The translations under genes and the position numbers were made by a program. The notes under the pieces are model-generated. The model made no database searches. It saw only the letters and a list, made by a program, of their open reading frames with translations, and was not told the origin of the DNA. Shown here in pieces: positions 1-6,474 of a stretch of DNA of 10,112 bases (position 1 is its first letter; the number at the start of each line of letters is the position of its first letter). The DNA comes from Nitrospirota bacterium (GTDB lineage: Bacteria; Nitrospirota; Nitrospiria; Nitrospirales; Nitrospiraceae): NCBI GenBank assembly GCA_016195505.1, contig JACPZN010000083.1, forward strand, positions 1 through 10,112. Reading direction: 5' to 3'.

Positions 1-14
1 GTCATCGGATTTGC

Positions 15-21
15 AAGGAGG
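15..21 (+). promoter_or_regulatory. Shine-Dalgarno site of the small exported protein
   Basis: AAGGAGG, a perfect match to the anti-SD complement, lies 7 bases before the ATG at 29. It decides the start: an upstream alternative start at 11 in the same frame would place this site inside the coding region and put extra residues before a clean signal peptide. Confidence 0.85.
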
Positions 22-28
22 ATTAGGC

Positions 29-220
29 ATGAAGAAAATGTTGTCGCTAGCGTGCTTGATGGCAGGAACATCGTTGCTGGTTGGCGCATTGCCGGTGTTG
101 GCAAATGCTCCAGGTGGCGAAGGGCCTCCGGACTACAGTGGGATTTCCGGTATGTATTATACGCTGATCGGAGTGATCCTTGCCTACGGCATCTACGATA
201 CGTTCTTAAAGAAGTCGTAA
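29..220 (+). CDS. Small exported single-helix membrane protein, unknown function
   Basis: This encodes a 63-residue protein that I cannot assign to a family. It begins with MKK and a hydrophobic stretch (about residues 4-24) that ends in LANA, a good signal peptidase I site near residue 27. The mature part is only about 36 residues. It has a short Gly/Pro-rich stretch (PGGEGPPDYSG), then one hydrophobic helix (about residues 40-59, GMYYTLIGVILAYGIYDTFL) and a Lys-Lys-Ser tail. The expected topology is a tiny protein with its N-terminus in the periplasm, one membrane span and a basic cytoplasmic end, which is the form of a small accessory subunit of a membrane complex. That role is inference. 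The strong ribosome site suggests efficient translation. It converges with tesA across an 85-base gap where I see no clear terminator. Any upstream partner lies outside the window. Confidence 0.8.
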   Translation: MKKMLSLACLMAGTSLLVGALPVLANAPGGEGPPDYSGISGMYYTLIGVILAYGIYDTFLKKS

Positions 221-305
221 CTCTTCAGATCGCGCACATTCACATCAATATCTCCCTCCTCATCGCACGGGGTAGGGTTTCTTTCGTCTTCCCCTCCATC
301 GTTCT

Positions 306-977
306 CTAGGGGTTTGCCGCTCGTTGGTCAAGCAAAGGGCTAAGTGTTTTCAGAACCTGCTCAACGATGATCCCATAGCCTTCCTTGGTCGGGTGAATGC
401 CATCAACTTGATTCAAGGTCGTAGAGGCGGCTACCCCTTCGAGGAAAAAAGGGATCAAAGGGAGATGGTATTGTTTAGCGAGGGCCGGATAGATCGCTTC
501 GAAGCCCATGGTATATTCTTGCCCATAGTTCGGTGGCAGCTTCATTCCGGCCAAGATGACGATCACGCCGGCCTGCTGCAACCGTTGGATGATTTGACTG
601 AGATTGCTTTTCGTTTGATCGAGACTAAGACCGCGGAGCCCGTCATTTCCGCCCAACTCGAGGATCACCAACTCAGGCTTGCTGTTGAGGACCCAGGGGA
701 TACGACGAAGACCGCCGGCCGTCGTGTCGCCACTGACACCGGCGTTAATTACCCGATAGCGATAATGGAGAGTGTCCAACCGCCGCTGGAGTTGGACCGG
801 GTACGATTCATCTACACTCACTCCGAGTCCGGCAGTGAGGCTGTCGCCAAAGGCAACGATCCGAGATCGGGTATCCGGTGTGGAAGAAGAACCTGCCATC
901 ACTGCCGTCGGATAGAGAAGAACAAAAACAAACATGACCGACAGGGGAATGTGGCGAAGACGTTGAAATCTCGACAT
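306..977 (-). CDS. tesA: TesA-like periplasmic GDSL esterase / lysophospholipase / acyl-CoA thioesterase
   Basis: This is a 223-residue SGNH hydrolase with all four family blocks. Block I is FGDSLTAG with nucleophile Ser46. Block II is NAGVSGDTTAGG, with its conserved Gly near residue 83. Block III is GGND with Asn111. Block V is DGIHP with Asp192 and His195. An N-terminal basic region and hydrophobic segment (about residues 8-28, ending AVMA) mark it for export, as in E. coli TesA, a periplasmic enzyme that hydrolyses thioesters, esters and lysophospholipids. The ATG at 977 was chosen because it gives a normal signal peptide and family length; the open frame runs further upstream but would overlap the divergent ybbA gene. 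The ribosome site is weak. It is transcribed away from ybbA-ybbP, the same divergent arrangement as in E. coli. The exact substrate cannot be read from sequence. Confidence 0.93.
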   Translation of the reverse strand: MSRFQRLRHIPLSVMFVFVLLYPTAVMAGSSSTPDTRSRIVAFGDSLTAGLGVSVDESYPVQLQRRLDTLHYRYRVINAGVSGDTTAGGLRRIPWVLNSKPELVILELGGNDGLRGLSLDQTKSNLSQIIQRLQQAGVIVILAGMKLPPNYGQEYTMGFEAIYPALAKQYHLPLIPFFLEGVAASTTLNQVDGIHPTKEGYGIIVEQVLKTLSPLLDQRAANP

Positions 978-1015
978 GACACAATGCGAATTCACTCGGT
1001 CCCTTTCCCGCGTAC

Positions 1016-1043
1016 AGTATAATACCATCCCATATGCCGTCAT
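1016..1043 (-). promoter_or_regulatory. Candidate sigma70-type promoter for tesA
   Basis: Read on the minus strand, TATACT (1021 down to 1016, 5 of 6 matches to the -10 consensus) lies 16 bases after ATGACG (1043 down to 1038, 4 of 6 matches to TTGACA). This would give a leader of about 30 bases before the tesA start at 977. The box overlaps the ybbA -10 on the other strand. This is a motif call only. Confidence 0.45.
1018..1023 (+). promoter_or_regulatory. Candidate -10 box for ybbA-ybbP
   Basis: A perfect TATAAT lies 43 bases before the ybbA start, which would give a leader of about 35 bases. No good -35 is present at normal spacing; the nearest TTGACA-like hexamer, TTCACT at 991-996, is 21 bases away. 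The promoter may be weak, activator-dependent, or read by another sigma factor. Confidence 0.45.
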
Positions 1044-1065
1044 CTCTGAAGGAGCGGGGTTGTTC

Positions 1066-1842
1066 ATGATCAGCGTGAAGCAGGTTTCGATGGTGCTCGC
1101 GGCAGCAGGTCGGTCCGTGACGATTCTCGACCGCATCACCTTTGCGATTCCTGCGAAGCAAACGGTGGCCGTCGTCGGACCGTCTGGGAGCGGCAAGTCG
1201 ACCTTGCTCGGATTGATGGCCGGCCTTGATCGTCCGACTGGCGGCTCAATTGAACTCGATGGAGTGGACATTACCACGATGACTGAAAGCCGAATGGCTC
1301 AGTTTCGTCGAGAAAAGATCGGCTACATCTTTCAATCGTTTCATCTCATTCCCACCCTGACGGCGCTCGAGAACGTTGCGGTTCCACTGGAGCTGAGCGG
1401 AGAACGGTATGTCGGCGATCGGGCGGCAGAACTGCTGGCAGCGGTTGGTTTATCCGATCGTATGGGACACTATCCCGTTCAGTTATCCGGAGGAGAACAG
1501 CAACGCGTGGCGGTGGCGCGCGCCTTTGCCTGTCGCCCGCCCATCTTATTGGCTGATGAGCCGACTGGTAATCTCGATAGCGCGACCGGTGCCCAAGTTA
1601 TCGAACTGCTGCTGTCACTGCATCGCGATCTCGGCACGACCCTGGTGCTCGTGACGCATGATTCAATTTTGGCCGCATCGATGCAGCGGACTATATCCAT
1701 GCGTGATGGGCACCTGGAGTCCGACTCCATGCCCTCATTCTCTGGTTCGAGAGTTGAAATCGACGCGGGAAGGTCAAGCTCAAACTGGGTGATGCCCTCC
1801 AGTCCTTCACCCTCGGATTCCACGGTCGAGCCCAGTCCATGA
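1066..1842 (+). CDS. ybbA: YbbA-type ABC transporter ATP-binding protein
   Basis: This is a 258-residue cytoplasmic ATPase of the MacB/LolD/FtsE class that pairs with the YbbP permease downstream. All motifs are present: Walker A GPSGSGKST (residues 38-46), Q-loop Gln90 in YIFQSFHLIPTLTALENV, signature LSGGEQQRVAVARA (from residue 140), Walker B ILLADEP (160-166, catalytic Glu165), GNLDS D-loop and switch His198 in LVTHD. The ATG at 1066 was chosen because GAAGGAG (1048-1054) precedes it by 11 bases and the product then starts like the family. The open frame extends upstream to 976, but that would overlap the tesA start. After the core (about residue 218) there is an unusual 40-residue tail rich in Ser and Pro, longer than in E. 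coli YbbA (228 residues). The stop overlaps the ybbP start by ATGA, so the two are translationally coupled. Confidence 0.95.
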   Translation: MISVKQVSMVLAAAGRSVTILDRITFAIPAKQTVAVVGPSGSGKSTLLGLMAGLDRPTGGSIELDGVDITTMTESRMAQFRREKIGYIFQSFHLIPTLTALENVAVPLELSGERYVGDRAAELLAAVGLSDRMGHYPVQLSGGEQQRVAVARAFACRPPILLADEPTGNLDSATGAQVIELLLSLHRDLGTTLVLVTHDSILAASMQRTISMRDGHLESDSMPSFSGSRVEIDAGRSSSNWVMPSSPSPSDSTVEPSP

Positions 1843-4499
1843 CATCCTTCATGTTCAAGATGGCGTGGAGAGAGACCCGCGCGGCCTGGCGGCACTTCCT
1901 GTATTTTCTGGTCTGTATCGCCGTTGGTGTTGGTGCACTAGTGGGAGTGTCACTCTTTGGGTCCCATGTGGAACGAGCAGTCACGAAAGAAGCCCGCGGC
2001 CTGCTGGGCGGAGATCTCGAGATCCGATTGCCCCGCCCCATCAGTCCCAACGGTCAGGCGGTTCTGGACTCGCTGGCTGTTCGTGGCGTTGCCATCACCC
2101 ATGTGAGCGAACTGGTCGCGATGGCGGCAAGGGCCGAGCAGTCTCCCATGAGCGGGCTAGCAACACAGATCATCGAGCTCAAGGCCGTGGAGCCGCAGTA
2201 TCCGTTGTATGGCACGCTCCGGCTTGAACCCAATAGCAATCTACATGATCTCCTCGGCTCAGACGCCCGGTGGTGTCCCGGTCACACATGTTTCGGAGTG
2301 GTCGTGCAAGAGTCCCTTCTAATCCGTATGGGACTAGCTGTCGGAGATCGTCTCAAGATCGGCCAAGGTCTGTTCGTCATCACAGGCGTCGTACGGACCG
2401 AGCCGGACCGGATGGCGAACGCCTTCAGTCTCGGCCCTCGGGTCCTGATGTCACAAGATGGTCTTTATACCGCAGCGCTCGTCAAGTTGGGCAGCAGGAT
2501 TCGTGAACGGTATTTGCTGAAGACCCCGTCGGCTATGCTCCTGGAGCCCCTGCTCTACGAGCTGCGCGGGCGGCTTGCGTCTGAATCCGCAAGGGTTTCG
2601 GGGTACCGCGAGGCACAACCTCAACTCAAACAGTTTTTGGAACAGCTCACGCGCTATCTGGGCCTCATCGGACTCACCGCATTGTTCGTCGGTGGACTCG
2701 GCGTGGCCACTTCAATCCACGCGTTTGTTCGGGAGAAGTTGAATACGATCGCCATTCTGAAGACGGTCGGAGCGGATTCTGCAACGATCATCCGGACCTA
2801 TGTGCTCCAAGCACTGCTTCTCGGATTGGCCGGAAGCGTCATCGGCCTTGTCGTCGGCATCCTGTTGCAGCAAGGGCTTCCCTGGGTAATCGCCGGGCTT
2901 TTGGCATCGGACCTCCTGGGTCAGCTGGGATTTGCAACGGATATGACGAGCGCCTCTCTCATCCCGCTTGGGAAAGGCCTGGCATTGGGCCTACTGTCGA
3001 CGCTTCTGTTCGCGCTCTGGCCGTTGCTTACAATTCGCGACATCAAGCCTGCCATGATCTTTCGCCGGGAGGTGACTCCGTCTGCTTCGGTCACAAGTCC
3101 GAATAGGAGGCGATGGAAGACCATTGATCGAGTGAAGGGCCTCACGTCGATCGGTATCGGGCTCGGACTGGCTATGTTGTCCATGTGGCAAGCCGGCTCA
3201 TGGAAGGTTGGGTTGTTGTTCATCGTCGCCTTCGTGGCAGCAGTCCTGATGCTTGGAGTATCGGCCTGGGTCGTGGTCTTTTTCCTCAAGAAGTGGCCTC
3301 GCCCAGGGAGTCTCACGCTGCGCCAGGCGTTGGGCAACATCGTGAGACCAGGAAGCCAGGCGGTGAGCATCACGATCGCAATTGGTATTGGTGTGATGGT
3401 GGTGGTGACCGTCTCGCTCGTGGAACAGTCGTTACTCAGTCAGGTGGGCGACAATCGCCCAACGAGTGCCCCGACCTTTTTCTTTATCGATATTCAGCCT
3501 GATCAGGCCGAAGGTTTTGCGCGACTTTTGCATCAGAGATCCGGCGACCTGACGCCTCAGCTGACACCTCTGGTGCGATCGCGGCTCTCCGCTCTCAATG
3601 GCCACCCCATCAAACTCGAAGCAACATCCGAGGAGGAAGAACAGAAAGAGAAAGGCGCTGAAAAGGATGAACGGAGAAAGAAATGGTACCTCACCCGTGA
3701 GTATGTGCTTACATTTCTTCAGAACCTTCCCAAAGACAATGAGGTAGTGAAGGGCGAGTGGTGGAAGCCTGGACAGATCTTCACCAAGCCTCTGATCTCG
3801 ATTGAGGAAGACGCCGCGAAGCAGCTCGGTCTGACAGTAGGAGATACGGTGGAGTTGGAGATTCAAGGGGCCGCAATCACAGGAGAAGTGAGCAGCATTC
3901 GCAAGGTGGAATGGGGGAACTTTTCAACCAACTTCTATATGATTTTTTCGCCCGGTGCACTCGATGGAGCGCCGCTTACATACGTCGCGACTGTCCGCGT
4001 GGCCAAGTCGGAAGAGGTGGCGCTACAGCAGGCTGTAGTGGCGTCATTTCCGAACGTGACGGCCATCAACATCGGTGACGTGCTCGACAATTTCGCGAGG
4101 GTGCTCGATCGACTGTCCCTTGCCATTCGGGCTGTGGCACTCTTTTGTGTCGTGTCAGGGGGCCTCGTTATGGCGTCGGCGTTGGCGGCGACACGCTATC
4201 GTCGACTCTATGAATCGGTGATTCTCAAGGCAGTGGGGGCGACGCGCAGCGTGATCGCGCGTTCCTTTGCCATCGAGTACGCATTGCTTGGAGCGGTCGG
4301 CGGTCTTCTCGGAAGCGGCCTTGCCAGTGCGTTGTCCTGGGCCCTTCTTGCAACCGTGTTCGATCTTTCATGGAGTCTGCAGCCGGCTGTTCTGAGTGCG
4401 GGCTTTTTGGCGACGATCGCACTCACGGTGCTGGTGGGCTTTCTCAGTACCTACCGAATTCTTGGCCAGCCACCGTTGTCCGTGCTCCGGCATGAATAG
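1839..4499 (+). CDS. ybbP: YbbP-type FtsX/MacB-like ABC permease
   Basis: This is an 886-residue inner-membrane permease, somewhat longer than E. coli YbbP (about 804). I count 10 likely membrane segments, near residues 20-42, 274-297, 318-348, 377-400, 435-453, 457-483, 508-530, 761-787, 814-841 and 851-875. Two periplasmic domains lie between segments 1 and 2 and between 7 and 8. The FtsX-type cores are segments 2-4 and 8-10. Both hold the coupling-helix style motif (LNTIAILKTVGADSATI and YESVILKAVGATRSVI) that would contact the ATPase. The start overlaps the ybbA stop (ATGA). With YbbA it should form a type VII, mechanotransmission-class ABC complex that acts on hydrophobic substrates in the periplasmic leaflet rather than as a classical pore; this follows from the family. 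A highly charged insert (residues 594-615, Glu/Lys/Arg-rich) sits in the second periplasmic domain. No frameshift is seen. Confidence 0.94.
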   Translation: MTSFMFKMAWRETRAAWRHFLYFLVCIAVGVGALVGVSLFGSHVERAVTKEARGLLGGDLEIRLPRPISPNGQAVLDSLAVRGVAITHVSELVAMAARAEQSPMSGLATQIIELKAVEPQYPLYGTLRLEPNSNLHDLLGSDARWCPGHTCFGVVVQESLLIRMGLAVGDRLKIGQGLFVITGVVRTEPDRMANAFSLGPRVLMSQDGLYTAALVKLGSRIRERYLLKTPSAMLLEPLLYELRGRLASESARVSGYREAQPQLKQFLEQLTRYLGLIGLTALFVGGLGVATSIHAFVREKLNTIAILKTVGADSATIIRTYVLQALLLGLAGSVIGLVVGILLQQGLPWVIAGLLASDLLGQLGFATDMTSASLIPLGKGLALGLLSTLLFALWPLLTIRDIKPAMIFRREVTPSASVTSPNRRRWKTIDRVKGLTSIGIGLGLAMLSMWQAGSWKVGLLFIVAFVAAVLMLGVSAWVVVFFLKKWPRPGSLTLRQALGNIVRPGSQAVSITIAIGIGVMVVVTVSLVEQSLLSQVGDNRPTSAPTFFFIDIQPDQAEGFARLLHQRSGDLTPQLTPLVRSRLSALNGHPIKLEATSEEEEQKEKGAEKDERRKKWYLTREYVLTFLQNLPKDNEVVKGEWWKPGQIFTKPLISIEEDAAKQLGLTVGDTVELEIQGAAITGEVSSIRKVEWGNFSTNFYMIFSPGALDGAPLTYVATVRVAKSEEVALQQAVVASFPNVTAINIGDVLDNFARVLDRLSLAIRAVALFCVVSGGLVMASALAATRYRRLYESVILKAVGATRSVIARSFAIEYALLGAVGGLLGSGLASALSWALLATVFDLSWSLQPAVLSAGFLATIALTVLVGFLSTYRILGQPPLSVLRHE

Positions 4500-4522
4500 C
4501 CGCCAGACAGACGAGCGGGGAG

Positions 4523-5041
4523 TCATCGTCGTCTGACGCTAATGATAGGCTGGGCGGTTTCCGGCAACCAGAGATCCATGATCTGTCTAATGCGCAGTTC
4601 ATCGCTCCGTTGGAGCCGGACAAAACGCAGTCCGATCGTGTTCTCCCCAGACAACCGTACCACAGCTTCATCGATCGTAATGGGAAACGAACAGTTGGAA
4701 TGTTGGAATTCCATTTCCAGCCGCGAGCCTGCCGTGAGAGGAGTTGTGCAGCGAATACGGCAGCCGCGGATTGAGAGGTTGTCGATGACACCTTCTTGCC
4801 CCATGTCGTAGGACGATGAGAGACGCGGCTTAAACCAGACCGGGAAGGACACGTCTACTCGCTCGAAGCTTCGACGAGGATTGTTTGCCCGGCAGCCGAG
4901 GAACGTTCGAAATCGACTGGCACAGAGTTGACAGCGGAACGGATAGATCGTCAGCGAGCTCAGAACATTATCTGAAAGAGTCTTACGCGGAGCCAGCTTA
5001 GTTTTGCGTGTCCCGCATTTGGGGCAGCGACTGACCTGCAT
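4523..5041 (-). CDS. PilZ-domain protein with N-terminal zinc ribbon, probable c-di-GMP receptor
   Basis: This is a 172-residue cytoplasmic protein with two parts. Residues 1-50 hold two CxxC knuckles (Cys6/Cys9 in CPKCG and Cys37/Cys40 in CQLC), a probable zinc ribbon. Residues 56-165 are a PilZ domain with both c-di-GMP signatures: RxxxR as RSFER (Arg57, Arg61) and (D/N)xSxxG as NLSIRG (Asn88, Ser90, Gly93). It should therefore bind the second messenger cyclic di-GMP. The output is unknown, since PilZ proteins act on motility, polysaccharide synthesis or transcription by contact with partners. There is no signal peptide or membrane helix. It converges with ybbP with only 23 bases between the stops, so the two genes do not form an operon. 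The ATG at 5039-5041 sits just before the first zinc knuckle; the ribosome site is poor (GGGGGTCT). Confidence 0.9.
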   Translation of the reverse strand: MQVSRCPKCGTRKTKLAPRKTLSDNVLSSLTIYPFRCQLCASRFRTFLGCRANNPRRSFERVDVSFPVWFKPRLSSSYDMGQEGVIDNLSIRGCRIRCTTPLTAGSRLEMEFQHSNCSFPITIDEAVVRLSGENTIGLRFVRLQRSDELRIRQIMDLWLPETAQPIISVRRR

Positions 5042-5132
5042 CGGAGACCCCCAGCGCCAGGCAGGTTAAAGGTAATCGAGTTGGTGGCTAAGAAGCAATC
5101 CCCCGTTGAGGAGTAAAGGCAGAAAAACTGAC

Positions 5133-5146
5133 CAGGTTGTAACCTG
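5133..5146. repeat. Perfect 6-bp inverted repeat upstream of the PilZ gene
   Basis: CAGGTT-GT-AACCTG is a compact perfect palindrome in the 129-base gap between the PilZ gene and the sugar dehydrogenase, about 92 bases upstream of the PilZ start. It could be an operator, or a short hairpin after the dehydrogenase stop. It has no T-tract, so it is not a standard terminator. Chance occurrence is quite possible. Confidence 0.25.
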
Positions 5147-5170
5147 AGTTTCCAGGCTTGGCTCGAATGA

Positions 5171-6367
5171 TCAGTTTGGCACGATGCGCCAGAGGCTGCC
5201 GCCTTGGGTGACAATATAGAGTTCGCCTTGGGCGTCTTCGCCGAAACTCGTGATAAGGCTAAGTGGCGGGCTGAGAAGAGGCCACTCGAACTGGTTGGTC
5301 ACCTGGCCATTCTGGTAGCGGAAACTCGGCACAAAGCCAGCGCTAAAATCTCTGTAGAAATATGTCCCGCGCAACGAGGAAATTACGGCCCCACAGTAGA
5401 CATAACCTCCGGTGACTGAACAAGCCCCACAGGCATGGGGATGGTCGAGGACCGGCAGGCTCAGCCCGCCTGGATTGCAGTTGCTTAACGGACTGAAATA
5501 TAGGGATCCCGCCATCAACCGCCAGCCATAATTGGCTTGCCGGCCTGCGTTGGGGGCGACTGCGACATCGATCTCCTCTCTCGCAGCCTGTCCCACATCA
5601 GCGATATAGAGATCGCCAGTTTGGCGATCAAAAGAAAACCGCCATGGGTTTCTGAGGCCGAAACTCCAAACTTCCTGCGCACCGCCCACGAGGAGAAAAG
5701 GGTTGACCAAGACGTTGTTGCAGAGCCCCCGTGTTAGGATCGAGCCGGAGAATCCTGCCGAGCCGCGTCGAGATCGTTTGCCCATTGTTGTTAGGATCAC
5801 CGCCACTGCCTCCATCGCCGACGCCGGCATACAGACACCCATCTGGGCCAAACGCCAGCATGCCGCCATTGTGATTGGAAAAGGTCGGATGAGTGATCGT
5901 TTGAAGAATGACTCCGGACAAGGGATCGGCTTGGTTTGAATTTGCGCCACTCCTGAGATACCTGGCAATGACAATGTTGCCACTGACATCGGTGTAAAAG
6001 ACGTAAAGTCGCCCGTTCGGACCATAGTTCGGATCAAAAGCCATCCCGAGTAACCCTCGCTCACCACCGCTCGTGAGCAAACCAACGATGTCCAGAAATA
6101 GTGGGGCAAGCAGCGAGCCAGTGACAAGGTGGAAAATTCTAATCGTCCCTCCTTGTTCGACTACGAATAGGCGCGTACCGTCACCGGGAGCGGCCGTCAT
6201 GAACACTGGTGAGGCGATATTTGCCGTTACTAGTTGCAACGCAAGGTTTGTCGCAGCAGGCAAAGGGGAAGCGTTTCCTGAGAATCGCTATCTCCCCCGC
6301 AGCCTATGAGACCCATCCCTGCAAGAACCAGTGAAGTGAGGAGCAGCGTGAGTCGCGCCTGGTACAT
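5171..6367 (-). pseudogene. PQQ-dependent glucose/sorbosone dehydrogenase-like lipoprotein, broken by two frameshifts
   Basis: Three frame segments read end to end as one lipoprotein of about 398 residues. Segment 1 (6367 to about 6288) starts MYQARLTLLL and ends in a lipobox, LIGC with Cys23; if left unshifted it stops at 6230. Segment 2 (about 6287 to about 5731) holds FVVEQGGTIRIF, ERGLLGMAFDPNY and HNGGMLAFGPDG, whose His (codon 5873-5871) is the probable catalytic base. Segment 3 (about 5725 to 5171) holds VWSFGLRNPWRFSFD with the conserved Arg, then DLYIADVGQ, CSVTGGYVY and SFGEDAQGELYIVTQGG. The family is a six-bladed beta-propeller that uses PQQ and calcium to oxidise sugars outside the cytoplasm. 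The two shifts are opposite, so total length stays a multiple of three. The second is next to a run of five C (5726-5730), a typical place for an indel error. It follows the aminopeptidase by 107 bases on the same strand. Family is secure; substrate is not. Confidence 0.82.
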
Positions 6368-6474
6368 AGGCAGCGGCGAGCAGGGTGGGTGAGGTATGAA
6401 CCATTAGCAGCATACAACAGGGACAGAAGGCGACTCAAGGTCCTTATTGGAGGTAAGGCGCGATCCGGCCTACT

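Noticed and set aside
324..1022. Long plus-strand open frame opposite tesA (232 codons)
   Set aside because: It lies on the reverse of a gene with a complete SGNH motif set, has no ribosome site, and its product shows no domain or sensible composition.
4508..4535. Inverted repeat CAGACGA / TCGTCTG with a 14-base loop between the convergent ybbP and PilZ stops
   Set aside because: Position suits a two-way terminator, but the stem is only 7 bp, the loop is long and neither strand has a T-tract.
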